A stretch of DNA of 64,000 nucleotides from Macrothele yani (GCA_039090855.1 CM076991.1:101382021-101446020); one strand, 5' to 3'; numbered from the stretch's first letter, positions 1 through 11,997 are shown. Notes: generated from the sequence alone by a model not told the origin. Made by a program: numbers and translations.

Positions 1-593
1 TTAAGGATAGTCAGAAACTTTTGAAGAGAGACAGGTTTCAGACTTGCAGAAGAAATTACTGAAGGCCGCGAAATAGAAACATGTTGGACATAGCTTTTTT
101 CTTCCTTTTTTTTTTATCTAATGAAGAGTAATATCAATAAAGCCTTGAGAAGATGCTTGGAGGCCAAATAACTGACCGGTTTTTAAGAGGATAGAAAGTA
201 AAAGTACAGCTAGGGGCATTCCGATCTCTATCTAAGTTACTCGTCTCATTTGAAGGGATTACTTAATAATGGCAGCAACCATTAAATCTGTACTTTATTA
301 TGCTAACGACATCAATAATGATATTCTGAACTTTTAATACTAACTCAAAAGAAAACATTATGTGTTCTGAAAGGTGTTTTTGATCATACCTTTCAGAGCT
401 CTTTTTATATCTTTATTTTCTCATTGAAAACTTAACAAGCTGAACTTTGCATTTCAAAGAACTATTCACATAAAACCGCACTACAAGTAATACAGGATGA
501 TCTAGCAAAATATTGGCACTATTATGCATATTTGTTAATAAGTATCAGTAATTGTATGAAAATAGCGCCAATATCAAATTTCATATTGTGACT
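1..593. other. AT-rich sequence without recognised gene
   Basis: I see no convincing reading frame, RNA gene or repeat here. Short homopolymer runs occur near 105-115. It borders a SINE A fragment on the right. Confidence 0.5.
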
Positions 594-653
594 ACTTTTT
601 TTGTTTGGGAGTTTAAATACTACCGTCAGTAACTCGATGGGTTATAAGCAGTC
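594..653 (-). repeat. SINE A, 3' end fragment
   Basis: On the plus strand this reads T-run, then GGAGTTTAAATACTACCGTC and ACTCGATGGGTTATAAGCAG. This is the reverse complement of the 3' end of the poly-A SINE seen in full at 2188-2412. The tRNA head is missing. Confidence 0.7.
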
Positions 654-699
654 AAAGTTCGTAGTCTTCCAAACAAAATCAATTCAAGCCCAAATGATC

Positions 700-800
700 G
701 CATGTGTGTACTGCAGAGCTGAGACGGGCTGAGCCCGAGCCCGAAGCAGAGCCCGGGCCTGAATCGGGCTTGGGCTGCAGAAAATTTACTGCGGTTCGGG
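700..800. repeat. GC-rich GGGCTCGGGC-type repeat, possible hAT terminus
   Basis: A short run of GGGCTGAGCCCGAGCCC-like words stands out in AT-rich DNA. It resembles in style the GGCCCG-rich ends of the 812-bp hAT-type element at 45511-46322. No second terminus or target duplication was found, so assignment is weak. Confidence 0.25.
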
Positions 801-876
801 CTCTTTGAGAGAGGGATAATTTTTTTATATATAAATGTGATGTTATATGATTTAGCAAATGACGCACTTTATAGTT

Positions 877-1048
877 TATAACGAAGTAAATTTCTCCGTC
901 ATGTTTGCCCACGCCGGGGCTCGAACCCGAGTCCACTTATTCCGGAACAAGTCGCTCTACCAACTGAGCTACGCAGACGTTCATTCTTGCTGCTATCTGC
1001 CTTTATGTCGTGTGCGTCCTGCGGGGCAGGCATGTCACATCCCCCCCC
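877..1048 (-). repeat. SINE B (tRNA-derived), minus orientation
   Basis: Read on the minus strand it has a leader (GTGACATGCCTGCCCCGCAG), a tRNA-like head with A box TAGCTCAGTTGGTAGAGC and B box GGGTTCGAGCCCC (about 909-979), and a tail GACGGAGAAATTTACTTCGT ending in TATA. The same unit recurs at 38262, 48773 and 49192. The anticodon arm is not canonical, so this is a SINE and not a working tRNA gene. Confidence 0.85.
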
Positions 1049-2139
1049 ATTTATTTATTTGCTGAACTGCCACAGTACAAAAACGGCCTCTTGAGGTAAT
1101 TTACATTTTTAAATAATCGAGGGTAGCGCTAAATTTGCAGTCTCTGGAATTATTTTCGTGTAAATCACATTCATTCCGCATTTCTAAAATGGTATTTAAA
1201 GCAACGCTACTTGCAAATTTAAGTTCTCTCTTAGTACTGATATTTTAATAACTTGCTCTTGAAATCGCGGAACTATTACAATGCTCGCTAAAATATTGTC
1301 AAGCTTATTCGACGAGATAAACATGTACTTTCGATCGTCTGTTCCAGAAGCGAGTATGCATCACTTAAGTGATATTAAACCTTCTACGTATGGTAACTTT
1401 AGATAGAAATCATCGCCGGTGATTAAAATTGCCGAGAGTTTAAACAGCGGGCTGACAACTTTTGATACATTATTGGATGCTTTTCACGTTCACTTCTGAT
1501 TAAATGAAACTTTTGAAATACCAATCACAGATTTTGAAGACGATCACGTAATAAATACCTTTCCCTCTAGAAGGCGAAAACTCGATGCTGGACAGAGTGA
1601 ATTCGTTCATCAAATTTTCATCTGAGAACAATTGCGTCGTTGTCTATCAGGATGATACCTATCGAGTTGATACAGACAGAATACCGATGCTTCATTGTGG
1701 CCTGCAAGTTAAATCGTTCCCGGTCTTCCCAAATAATTGGCATTCTTCCTCGGAGTAACAAATCAATGCGAGTTATTCTTGCATGAAATAGAGTTGGAAA
1801 TAAATTAGGCCGATGGTTCACTGGCACGTCTTTCAATAGAAGCTGCACTGATTGTGTAAGTACTTCAATTCCCAAGGAACTACGGTCAAGTTCGATTTCT
1901 GATCAGGGGATTCAAGCACTAGAAAAAAAAAAAAAAAAAAAAAGACTAAACATACTGCATTACAGAATTTGAAGTTTAGGTATGAATAAATCATGCGAAG
2001 TGTTTTCTTTCTTATTTGCTAATATATTTCCATTGCTAAGATCTTCCCAGATTTCTAAATCGGGCTTCGTCTTTATTTACCCAGTTTCTAGCAATGTTTT
2101 CAGCACGTCTTTTGTAAAAAAAAAGGATGTATTTACACA
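1049..2139. other. No recognised gene; poly-A tract at 1922-1942
   Basis: Sequence is AT-rich. The A-run at 1922-1942 follows a stretch (about 1560-1920) with moderate coding-like composition on both strands, which could be the 3' end of an old retrocopy. I could not identify a protein family in either direction. Confidence 0.35.
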
Positions 2140-2995
2140 ATTGCATCAGAATAATATGACCACCTACCTAATAATGGAAATAACCACGCCGCCCCGGTGG
2201 CGCAGTGGTGTAAGCGATGGCCTCTGATCATTCGTCCGAACGGGGTCCGGGTTCGAATCCCGGTGAGGCATGGATGCTGTGTTTGTCTTACGGCACTGGC
2301 TCTCTCCCTTCCCTGGAACCAGTGACCCTAAATTAGGGACGGGCGACTGCTTATAGCCCATTGAGTTGCTTACGGTGGTCGTTAAACCTCCAAAAAAAAA
2401 AAAAAAAAAAAAGAAATAACCACCGTTGGCCCGGATGATAGCGTCGAGACGACGTGGCATGGACGCAATGAGACCCTGAATGGTTGCCCGAGGCACACGT
2501 GCCCATTCGGACTGCAGCATAGCACGGAGGACCCGGAGATGACGTGGTTGTGGGTCGGCACGTCGAACCTGTCGATCTAAATAGTCCCACACGTGCTCTA
2601 TGGGATTCAGGTCGCACGATTTCGCCAGCCTAAGGAAACGGAGACGTCGCTGTCGTGTTCCTGGAACCAGTTACGCACCCCCTTAGCGCCGTGGCACGGC
2701 GCATAGTTCTGTTGGTAGGCACCATCACCACTAGGGGAAACGTCCAACATGAAGGGAAGCATGTGATCAGCAGCGATGGACAGGTGGCAATTGGCGTTCA
2801 TGGACCAATGGCTACCTGTCCATTGGCGTTCAGTGGCACCACAGGTCATACCAGGAAAACATCCCCCCGACATGCACACTGCCTCCCTGTACTTGACATA
2901 AAAATAATAAGCTCCAACGTAAAATAAGATGGCTACATAGCCCGCATTCATAGCGAAAACCCTTTCAGCATCCACGCAACTCAATGGCTTTGTGG
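2140..2995 (-). mobile_element. Tc1-like transposon remnant, minus strand
   Basis: The minus strand between 2420 and 2620 encodes the C-terminus typical of Tc1 transposases: an initial W-DYL-R-V segment, then VPRATIQGLIASMPRRLDAI and IRANGGY. Further upstream (2640-2980) only broken pieces remain, including a YQQNYAPCH-like relative of the second catalytic block QDNAPCH and a WF-EHD segment. The left edge near 2150 keeps ATGACCACCTACCTAATA, the usual sub-terminal sequence of this group. Several frameshifts and the SINE A insertion at 2188 make it a dead copy. The right end near 2990 is approximate. Confidence 0.75.
2188..2412 (+). repeat. SINE A, full-length, with target duplication
   Basis: The tRNA-like head starts GCCGCCCCGGTGGCGCAGTG, and its B box is GGGTTCGAATCCC. 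The body ends TTACGGTGGTCGTTAAACCT plus an A-run. The 11-bp direct repeat GAAATAACCAC flanks it at 2177-2187 and 2413-2423. The insertion lies inside the Tc1-like remnant, so it is younger than that element. Confidence 0.93.
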
Positions 2996-3012
2996 CTGTA
3001 CCTTAAATGTGA

Positions 3013-3186
3013 TCAGATGGGAAACGTTCTGCTGGCTCAGTCAGCAGTGTTTTGCACTCGCGTACAAACCTTCGCGAGTTCGAATCCCGCCAGCGGCAAG
3101 GATGTGAAGACCCCGGATGCATCGAAAGTGAAAACCGAAATTTTTTGGAAACTCGAAAACTAACTATATATATTAAAAAAAAAAAA
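3013..3186 (+). repeat. SINE E: tRNA-headed, poly-A ended single copy
   Basis: A-box-like TGGCTCAGTCAGCAG and B box GAGTTCGAATCCC are spaced as in a tRNA (about 3030-3090), followed by about 90 bp of unrelated body and an A-run at 3175-3185. The head differs from those of SINEs A-D. No clear target duplication was found. Confidence 0.6.
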
Positions 3187-4991
3187 CTGAAACTGACATT
3201 TCTTCCAAAATAAGGAATCGGTGACAACGGGAAATCCATCAAAATACTGAATGCTTCCCTTATTAGACGGCAATTTCGTTATCATTCCTAGATCCAGAAG
3301 CTGACAGACAATTAATGACAGTGACAGGATTCGTAAGGGTACTCATCTATCTGTACGTACCTTATTTCAATTTCTTTTATATTTTAACTTATTTCAACCG
3401 CATTATTCAGTCTCTGTTCAGCTCAGCGTTCCTTTACACTGAAAAACAGAAACGTCACCAAACTGAAGGGAATTTGGACAACACCGAAGCACAGACATTT
3501 AAATTTCGGCATTTTTATTTAACAATTGTTCGTTGTTTTTGGTATGAGATTTGGTTTAGAATTATTCCAAGACACTAGAAAGCAGTGTTTTTGACATGTG
3601 CCAGGCAAATAACGGGTTTTTATCCTGTTGAATGGGAAGTCAGCATCCAAGTTCCGAAGTTGCCTGCGTTTGCGATTTCTTTTGGAAAAAAAGTGCGTCT
3701 ATTTACCAGACGTCGGTTTTACGACGTAACCCTTGCCGAAAAAGCCAGCAGAACTTCGAATGCATTCGTCAGCGCGGAATGAGTGTGGTCATTAACCACG
3801 TGATTAGAAAACGCGCAGCTGTCACTTTTATCTGTAGGGGATCTACAGACTGCACAGAAGGATGAGAAAAGCGTAATACTTTTCCGCCTTAAATTTATTT
3901 ACTCTCTCTCTCTCTCTCTCTCTCTTCTTCTGGTTTTAATTTTCATTTTTCTTTAGCGCTCGTTTGTTGTAACTCTGATCAGCTTTAATCTTTTTTTTAG
4001 TCTTATTACATTTGGTAATTTGCGTGTATATATATACCTATATAGCATATGCATGTAACTATTTCTTTTTTCTTTAGGTCACACAACACCGTACATTATC
4101 GTTCACAGCAAGAAATGTATTATGCACAATTTTTGCGTAGTCCTGACGATCTTGTAATGTTATTATGCCGTATAGTAATAACAATACGCTCAGAAAACCA
4201 TACACATTTTAAAAGGGAAACCGTTATAAGAATGAAAGTAGAAGACTCTGAAGTGTACGTCGTACTAAAGAGGTAATGTTAAGGCAGGAATTCCATTTTA
4301 TTCTTTCTCTTTTTGGTGTCCTCTCAAAATATCAGTGTATTAACGATCAGTGCATGCTGAAGTTTACTGCTAAAATTAATAAGGTTTGATAAACGAGTAG
4401 CCAATGAGCTAGTGAGGGTTCCTGTCAGAAAAGTCGGTATTAATATTGCTATGATCCTACGTTTTTTTTAGCGAAGTGCAAATATATATAAAATCAATAG
4501 GTAACTGCAAGCTTAATATTTTTGTAAGACAACTTACATTCTTAAGATTATGAGCAAAAGGTCCTAATCTACTACGAATTTTTTTTATTATATGCCAACA
4601 CAACACCAATAAATTGTTTACATGGTAATTTGTCTAATATATTATCATCAGTTTTTCTTGTGTGCAAATTGTGTGCTCAACCCTAGATGCATGGAAATAT
4701 TATTTTCTACGACAAGGACTAAGCAATTTTTTTATCATATGTTTTCAATTCTAGACGGTCTAAAAACATTGCGGCACTCAGATACACGGAGTGTTGGCTG
4801 GGTGAAACAACGCCCCGTCCTCGAATAGCGAGCCTGTGTCTTCTCTACTACTGGGAAGACGTAGTTTTTGAAATTCGAGCGACTTCCCTTGGTTATCATA
4901 TATATATTTCCACGTGCACACACCAGCAGACGCTGGATCAACAATATAGTAAAACATGTGTCACGACGACAAATCTGCAGCGATACATTCT
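3187..4991. other. No recognised gene; (CT)n at 3902-3923
   Basis: Mostly AT-rich sequence with a CT microsatellite at 3902-3923. One exon-like open segment at 4078-4272 is listed separately with low confidence. Nothing else could be identified. Confidence 0.4.
4078..4272 (+). other. Exon-like open segment (very tentative)
   Basis: A 195-bp stretch open in one frame is preceded by a pyrimidine-rich acceptor-like TTTCTTTTTTCTTTAG and followed by a donor-like AGGTAATG. It would encode about 65 residues (with RSQQEMYYAQF and IRMKVEDSEVYVVLK). I recognise no domain. Open stretches of this length are expected by chance in 64 kb, so this is a candidate only. Confidence 0.12.
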
Positions 4992-5064
4992 GTCCGTGTA
5001 TCTTAGTTGGGAGAGCAACTTACTCCGAAGTGAGGGGACCGCCGGTTCGATCCTTGTCACGGAC
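4992..5064 (+). repeat. tRNA-like sequence (tRNA pseudogene or SINE head)
   Basis: The 73-nt stretch has a perfect 7-bp acceptor stem (GTCCGTG with CACGGAC) and tRNA-like boxes (AGTTGGGAGAGC and GGTTCGATCC). The D stem has one mismatch, the anticodon arm folds only with a 6-nt loop, and the T stem is weak. It is best read as a decayed tRNA or the head of another SINE. Confidence 0.45.
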
Positions 5065-5307
5065 AAATTTGTCTTTCCACACGTGTTTTTATTAAAAGTA
5101 ACTCAACAGCAACGCGCACATTTAAGTACATCACAGGCCTTTGCATTTCGATAGGTTTGGTTCTGCGTCACATAGGCTTTTTAGTATATCTTCACAAAAA
5201 GTGTTTACGGCTGGTCGATATGTTAGATATGCATCGCCTGGATATCACAGGGGAATGCGAAGCAGCTGCCTAAGGACTCTACATCAGGAGGGGAGGCAGA
5301 TTTAACG

Positions 5308-6572
5308 ATCATACTCCGAAAATATAAAATGATTTGGATGTATGACTGGTAGCCTTATTCTGATGGAGTTCTACCCTTTGAAAGCTCAGTGGAAAAAGGA
5401 ACAGCATTTTCTCTTTACATATAGGAGTTAAAACATTATTTTGGTAATCTGTAAAATTGATTTTTACATTCCTTTCAACTTTTCTTAACTTTAAGATCCC
5501 ATTATACGAGAAACCAGCAATAATCATGAATCCTTTACTAAAACTTCTTTGGATTCTTGGGACCAAGATTGTAACTATTTTTCTGCTGTTTTGCGATCGT
5601 AAATCGATCCTTTTTTTTTTTTTTTTTTTTCTTGTTGCAGTCGTTTAGATAGATCCATGTGCTTCATCAATAGTCACAATAAATTTCCATCTGTCTCCAG
5701 CTAAGTGATTTTCATACAGAAGTCTACACCGTGTTCTGCGCTCAGCCACGTGTCTAGACAAAATGTGGTAAGAATGTTTTTGTTGTTAGATTCAAATCTT
5801 TGTTTCTTACTTTTTTTGCTGTTGATTCAATGTTTTTTGTGCCGGTGGATTTTCTTTTAAAAGCAGAAACCTTGCTTTTGAAATAGCCGTAAAAGTACGT
5901 ACCTTCTTTGGATATTCGTTTGGTGTTCTTTTTCCTGTTAAAAGCAATGCTTGACGATCAGATCAGATCAGATCATATGTAGAGGATTTTAGGAAGGGAG
6001 TGTATGACCCCAGGTCTTAAACAACCCTTAGAAATAGGAAACTAGGAGATTTGGGCTAGAACGCCCGATAGGAAAGTGACACGGAAGCGAAGTAGAAAGG
6101 GGGAGGAAGACGCCCATATTTATTACCGGGAGGCCAGTACCCGGTGTCCGACGGCTTAACGTGCCCATCCGACGCACGGCGGATATTTAGTGGATCGAGC
6201 GTTCGTACCCGCCTGGGATCGAATCTGAGGTCCCTTCCGTGGCAGTCACGAACGTTGCCCACTAGGCCACCCGCAGCCCGTAATGCTTGACGATTTCCCC
6301 CTCTATTATTAATAATATTGCTTATTTTACATTTAGAAATGCTAATTCTATGCCTTTCTCAGCGTTTTTTTAATTACATAAAACGAATATTTCTCTTCGT
6401 AAAGAGCAAAAACATAACCTTCTGTCTACAGATTGTTCAAGTGCGCAATTTTCTTAACATATGATTAACTGCAGAAGATGTTTTTTTTTCGTGCTTATTT
6501 AAGACGCTGTTGCCAGTTTCAATTCTTTGAACTTCTTGTATTTTCTGTAATTTCTAATCAAAAACGTTCTAA
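5308..6572 (-). mobile_element. Mariner-like element, copy A, minus strand
   Basis: This is homologous along its length to copy B at 27085-28490. The minus strand encodes parts of an IS630/Tc1/mariner-superfamily DDE transposase: RWKFIVTIDEA (about 5650-5720, first acidic residue), then SFSKGFMIIAGFSYNG, ERNVKINFTDYQNNVL and HQNKATSHTSKS (5309-5566). Stops and frameshifts separate the pieces, and the C-terminal third acidic residue block seen in copy B is missing because the left end is truncated. A SINE C (5956-6281) interrupts it; copy B is uninterrupted at the matching point. Confidence 0.75.
5956..6281 (-). repeat. SINE C with 10-bp target duplication
   Basis: On the minus strand: head GCGGGTGGCCTAGTGG-type A box, B box GGTTCGATCCC-type, a body with CACTTTCCTATCGGGC, and a GATCT pentamer tail (GATCAGATCAGATCAGATCA on plus). 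AATGCTTGAC is repeated at 5946-5955 and 6282-6291. The mariner-like copy B keeps the empty version of this site. Confidence 0.92.
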
Positions 6573-7501
6573 ATATGTGCAAACACAAGCACGCCGTCAC
6601 AGACTAGGCTATAAATATGTTCGTAGGGCTATGACGAGACAATACTAGCAGGATTGTGAAGTTAGGATGCCTCAATTGAGCAAAGTTGAATTATTTCCAG
6701 AGCGGATGGATAATAGGGTTCCACATAAGCAGTCATTCCGTACGGAGAACATTCAAACAGCATTAAAAATCCTTAGGTTGAAGATTGGTGACGTGATTAT
6801 GCAACATAAAGTGGACTGGGGTTGAATCTTCCAAAAGACGACTCGGTAAACCTCACGAAAAAAAGTGGACATCTACTCTTAAGCTTTCTCATTACCTATA
6901 ATTTACTTCAGCCTTTAACATGCAGCATGCGCGCTTCTTGGAAGTCAAAACATACAATATCTACCGCAGGTTTTGATCTCGGTGAAAAAACAAAGAAAAA
7001 AAAAACAAGAGACAAAGTTTTCATTTGGAAGGAGTGGTACAGAAGAATTTCCTTTGCGTACTATATTGAACACGCTTATTATGTAACAAACTCTCCTAAT
7101 GGCAATACGTTGTTATTATACGGTTTTTAGTCCCCTTTTTCACTTTGATCTTTACATGTGCTTGATTTTTTTTTTTTTTTGTTGTGTTCCTAGGACTGTG
7201 AAGAACGAAGTATGAAAAATCTCTTCTAAATATCATATGTTCGATGAAAGATATATTAAGATGGGAGTCTTTAGTCTTTCTGAACTCTGTATGTCTTTTC
7301 CAGGATGTTTACTTCCCTCATCTTTCATTTCCTTTTGAAAAAATCATGTCTCTTGAGCTTGAATGCTGTAACACTTCCAGTGCAAATCTTTTTTTTTTTT
7401 TTTTTCGTAACTCCGCCTTACTGGTAAGAAGCATTCGTAGTTCTTGTAGCATGCAATCTCTGTCCACCCACTGGCTCGCATAACACTGAAAAGATACCGC
7501 T

Positions 7502-7541
<40 letters not shown>

Positions 7542-8201
7542 CTTAAGCGGCAGAGACAAGCCAGAATCTCCATTGACGGCATTTCTTCCTCTCTCACTTT
7601 CTTACTGCGCATTTGGACAAAGTGATTAACGGCTTTTCCTTTCATTTCTTCTGAATTTACACCCTAAGTAGCTGCAACGCTCGGTATAATGATCTAATCA
7701 TGCCTTCTGCGCATGCCTAGAGGAATTGTAATTTCATTTGATTATAAAGGCTCCGAAATTAAGGAAACAATTTCAAAACTGTACTGAAAAAATAATTTTG
7801 GCAGATTTTAATATGCGGTTTACATCCTCGCATTCAGAAAGGCAATGTTTTAGCGCTCAAAGCAGGACGAGAGGGCCTATGAGTGGCAACAAGGGATCGA
7901 ATTACCGTTGGGCTGCGCCCAGCTAGAGAGAGTGGAGAAAAAAAGGAGCATCATCGATATATGCGCTAAGGTTAGGACTCGCTTGGGCCTATGTGATACA
8001 GGGACTCTGAAGTCCCCACTCCTCAGACCATTCGATCACCGAAGCTGTTTCAAAAACGCTCCGAGTTTTTTTTTTTTTGTGACATAGGTGTTAGCAGATT
8101 GCATTAATAATTGTGCTTTACGGGAAAACAGCGAGAGGTGTGCGTAAGACAATGAAACATGTCGTTGAGGAGAAAAACTTTAACCTTGTAACGTATATAT
8201 T
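6573..8201. other. No recognised gene; (CA)n at 7504-7537
   Basis: AT-rich with T-runs (7168-7181, 7388-7405, 8068-8079) and a CA microsatellite at 7504-7537 that creates artefactual cysteine/valine-rich frames. Around 7990-8050 a tRNA-like AGTGGGGACTTCAGAGTCCC (minus) may be another SINE head, but it is too degraded to assign. Confidence 0.4.
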
Positions 8202-8277
8202 CAACTGAAAAGACAATAAAAGTCTCTCAACTGAAAAGACAATAAAAGTCTCTCAACTGAAAAGACAATAAAGAGAT
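8202..8277. repeat. 26-bp tandem repeat, three copies
   Basis: CAACTGAAAAGACAATAAAA plus GTCTCT is repeated almost perfectly two and nine-tenths times. It lies 80 bp from the end of the Tc1-like element at 8358. Confidence 0.9.
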
Positions 8278-8357
8278 CCGTAACTGGTGTAATAAAACAT
8301 ATATTTTTATTCGCCGACGGGAGGCTTTTTCAACGCAAGTTGCATTAGATGAACATG

Positions 8358-9584
8358 CACTATATTGACAAAAGTCACTGGACACCTAGAAGAGAAACAC
8401 AACATAGCATTTATTGACATACATTAGTACGGTGTCAGTCCACCTTTGGCCTTAATGCATACATTCACCCATGGAGACATGCTTTCGACAAGGTTTTGGA
8501 AAACAGCGATAGGTATACGCCTCCATTCAGTACATAATGCTGCCCCTAGCTGTTGCTTAGTAGTAGGCCTTGGTCCAAAACTTCTTATGTGGCGCTCTAA
8601 TTCATCCCATAGGTGCTCTATGGGATTAAGATCAAGGCTTTGTGATGGCCAGTCCACACACGATACGGAATTACACGCCGTAATGGAATTACACGCCGGT
8701 GCATTATCCTGCTGGTACCAACAAGGCTCGGTTTCATAGTATTATCACAGAGTTGGTAGGCCATAATTGTCAAAAATATCGAGGTAGACGTGCAGGTTAA
8801 CAGGTTTGTCCACGATAACCAATGGGATGGGACCATACCACGAAAAACACCCCCACACGAGTACACTGCCAGCTCCAAAGTTGACCGTTGGAACAGTACA
8901 CTGTGGTAAGTAGCGTTCCCCCGGCTACCACCCTACCCACACACGGCCATCAGACTAATGGATCGTGTATCTGGATTCATCAGTTCATAGGACTCGTTTC
9001 CATAGATCTACAGTCCACGATAAATGTTGTTTACACCATGCTAAACGACGAGTAACATTCGGAGTGGAGATGAAAGGCTTATGAGCAGCCGCACGACCAC
9101 GGAACCCATGGAATGAAGTTCTCTGCGAATGGTACGTGTACATACCGAGGTTCTAGCGTTTTTACTCACCTGTACACTGAGGTCTTGTACAGTACTCCGT
9201 CGATTAGCTGCAAAGACTCTCGTGAGTCTTCGACGTCCTCTATCACTGATTTTCTTTGGTCTTCCGGTAGGTTTTGCTGCTTCAGGCACGCCATGTGTCT
9301 TCCACTTATTCAGTACATCCAAAACAGTTGACTTGGGTATGTTTAAACGCTTCTAGGTTTCTCTTATGGACAACCCACTAATATAACACCCAACAACCTT
9401 TTGTTTCTGACAGTCAGTTCTCTCCCGCCGCGACATTTTCACTCAACCTCACAGTACGATATGATCGCAGTCAGCTGCAGGCTTGTTTTTATACTGTTTG
9501 CAGCTGTATCGCGCATCTTAACAACGCAGCGGATCCGTTCATTTGCTTTTGTAGGGATGTCCGGTGAGTTTTGTCAATATAGTG
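8358..9584 (-). mobile_element. Full-length Tc1-like transposon (inactive)
   Basis: Terminal inverted repeats CACTATATTGACAAAAGTCA (left) and its complement ending TTTTGTCAATATAGTG (right) define a 1.23-kb element. The internal minus strand holds a broken Tc1 transposase. The TA target is not intact on either side (left TG, right AA), suggesting decay after insertion. This is a different subfamily from the elements at 19457 and 37600, as its termini differ. Confidence 0.85.
8424..9400 (-). pseudogene. Tc1-like transposase pseudogene
   Basis: A cut-and-paste transposase that would bind its own element's ends and move it. The N-terminal paired-like helix-turn-helix region reads KWKTHGVPEAAKPTGRPKKI followed by R-RRLTRVF (9041-9322). 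The middle catalytic part is frameshifted, with [17 protein letters not shown] remnants of the GCFSWYG block (8618-8878). The C-terminal part 8424-8657 has [20 protein letters not shown], carrying the third catalytic residue E, and ends AKGGLTPY. At least two frame changes separate the three pieces, so it is dead. Confidence 0.85.
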
Positions 9585-10606
9585 AATATCCCATTTGGAG
9601 TTTAAAATTAAAATCCGGAGAACAGAACAAGATTTGAAATCACATAAACGAAACACTACAAATACGTGAATTTGTGAGTCATTTTGTGGGTCTAATGCTC
9701 ACGTATATAGCGAAGATATCAAGGGTCTTTGTCTCGAGGTCAGTGCTTGTAGATGATGGAGTTCCACGGTGTTAGTAGTTTGACCGACATATCAGATCTT
9801 TCGATAATTTCTATATTCCGTCTAATCGCGATGAATCTGAAAACTATGAGCGAGTTCTTTTTGTCATGCCAACGAAGGATTTGATTTAAGGATTCCGGGT
9901 AGTATAGACTTCTGCGCCAGCACAGACTTCGTATGTATTTTTGCAACTAGTAGTTAATAATTTGCTAATAGATTTTAATGGATTGAGTTGCGAATTCAAC
10001 GTGATGTTTCTTTAGCCAATCCTTAACATAGAATGAGAGTTGACGTACATGCGAAATGCTGCCAACAAATTTACTCAAATTTAGTTTTATGTTTTTCAGT
10101 TCGAGTTCTAATTTAAAATCTGTTACTTCCCGTTATTTTTTCTTAATCACCCAAAAGCTTACACTTTCGGCAATCCTTGGCTGACAGTCAAGTCAATAAG
10201 GCGTAGATAAAAACAAGTTAATCATGCAATGCACTGATTATGATACGCTTTCAACATACTTCTTCAACCTACGGTTGGAAAGGGTAAAAAAATCATCGCT
10301 TGAGCAGTGGGTGTGATATGTGCGTGATCCAGCTGTCGAGCTTGAGATTTGTTGCTGTTTTGTCAACTGTAGCGTAAAAGTCTTTTCGACTTCTACGCTG
10401 TTTTAACACATCAATATACTATGAAATAGTTCCTAAATGAAAGAAAACCTTAACGACCAGACGAAACAACAGAAGTCAACTTACGGAAAAGCTTTATTCA
10501 GGCTATAGAAAACACATCGTAATATGGCATACTGCAGTAAACGCTCCACACACCACACATTATCACAACACTCCTATCAATAATTAGTTTACAACCCAAC
10601 GCTCGT
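9585..10606. other. No recognised gene; small hairpin at 10371-10399
   Basis: AT-rich. AGCGTAAAAGTC and GACTTCTACGCT form a near-perfect 12-bp stem with a 5-nt loop. At 10261-10284 the word TCTTCAACCTACGGTTGGAA is the complement of a word at 46819-46841, at the edge of a tandem-repeat element. No coding region was identified. Confidence 0.4.
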
Positions 10607-11403
10607 AATAATCGCTCTCTTACAACGCTCTCAAGCAATAGATCAGTCGTCGTTTTTATCTCTTGCCCTTATCAAGATCAGGCATACGTCACGTGCATTC
10701 AACCTCAATTGTGTTGCCAAACGTATTCGTTTGAGGGAAAAGACATTTCGTTAAGCGTGAAGAATACTGAGAATAAACTCAAGATTTACATAGAGGAAGA
10801 AACTAAAAAAGGAAAGTTAATCTAGAATATACGTCACACCCCTTAACATAATGGTACAAATCGGTCTATCATACTAATTTGCTCTCTTACAATGCTCTCT
10901 TACAACCCTCTCTTGCAATAGATCACTCGTCGTTTTTATCTCTTGCTCTTATCAAGATCAGGCATACGTCACGTGCATTCAACCTCAATTGTGTTGCAAA
11001 ACGTATTCGTTTGAGAGGAAAGATATTTCGTTAAGCGTGAAGAATACTGAGAATAAACTCAAGATTTACATAGGGAAAGAAACTAAAAAAGGAAAGTGAA
11101 TCTAGAATATACGTCACACCCCTTAATATAATGGTACAAATCGGTCTATCATACTAATTTGCTCTCTTACAACGCTCTCTTACAACCCTCTCTTGCAATA
11201 GATCACTCGTCGTTTTTATCTCTTGCTCTTATCAAGATCAGGCATACGTCACGTGCATTCAACCTCAATTGTGTTGCCAAACGTATTCGTTTGAGGGAAA
11301 AGATATTTCGTTAAGCGTGAAGAATACTTAGAATAAACTCAAGATTTACATAGGGAAAGAAACTAAAAAAAGGAAAGTTAATCAAGAATATACGTCACAC
11401 AAC
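10607..11403. repeat. 280-bp tandem repeat, 2.9 copies
   Basis: The marker GGCATACGTCACGTGCATTC occurs at 10681, 10961 and 11241, exactly 280 bp apart each time. Copies differ by a few substitutions and small indels. Each unit holds AATATACGTCACACCCC followed by TTAACATAATGG. Read on the minus strand, AAGGGG then TGTGACGTATATTC looks like a polypurine tract beside an LTR start, so an LTR with amplified interior is possible but unproven. Confidence 0.9.
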
Positions 11404-11997
11404 ATACTGCAGTTTCTTCGAAGCCGAGTTATTTGTGTTAGCAAAAGCGTTTGTTACTTTATTTTCCTTGCTATAATTGTTAACAGTTCTTCAAGCATTC
11501 AATGAGTTACCTATCGTTTAGACTGGACAAGGTTAATAAAGAAAAGTGTAAATGATAATTATTTCACGCCGTTCTTGTCGTGTGGAAGCAGAAGATATGA
11601 CCGAACCTCGTTAGGAAGTAGTGATAAGTGGGTGTTGTCGGATGCAGAATAATAGTGATGGCATAAATCGCTCCTTCATTGGGAGTTCATTCATCATTTC
11701 ACGCAGAGTCATTCATGAATGAAGAGTGAAATGAGTAGATATTCAATTTCCAGTTTGTCAGTACACTCAATGAGTAAATTATTCGTTGCAGAGAGACCAA
11801 CTCGCTTTCAAGGCAACAGCGGATATTCCCCAAATGAGTGTGAGCTCTTCAACATTCACTATTCATTCGCCATGAGCACTCGGGAACACTAATGTAAACT
11901 CCTAAGTACAATAGCTCTCGATCTGACATAATCATTCAGTGCATTTTAGAAAACTAAGTAAAATATGTATAAACATAAATTTTCTCTTTCAAGCTGT

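Noticed and set aside
1618..1875. 85-residue minus-strand frame upstream of a poly-A tract.
   Set aside because: No family recognised, and the poly-A lies on the wrong side for a minus-strand retrocopy; left as unannotated.
2200..2280. Functional tRNA gene in the SINE A head.
   Set aside because: It is always followed by the same 150-bp body and A-run and flanked by target duplications. It does not stand alone as a gene.
6660..7130. Possible Tc1-like N-terminus (SKVELF...RTENIQTALKIL) and downstream frame.
   Set aside because: Similarity is limited to a few residues in shifting frames, and no terminal repeats or catalytic blocks accompany it.
8358..8360. TA target duplication for the 8358-9584 element.
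   Set aside because: The flanks read TG and AA, so the duplication cannot be shown. The element call rests on the inverted ends and transposase instead.
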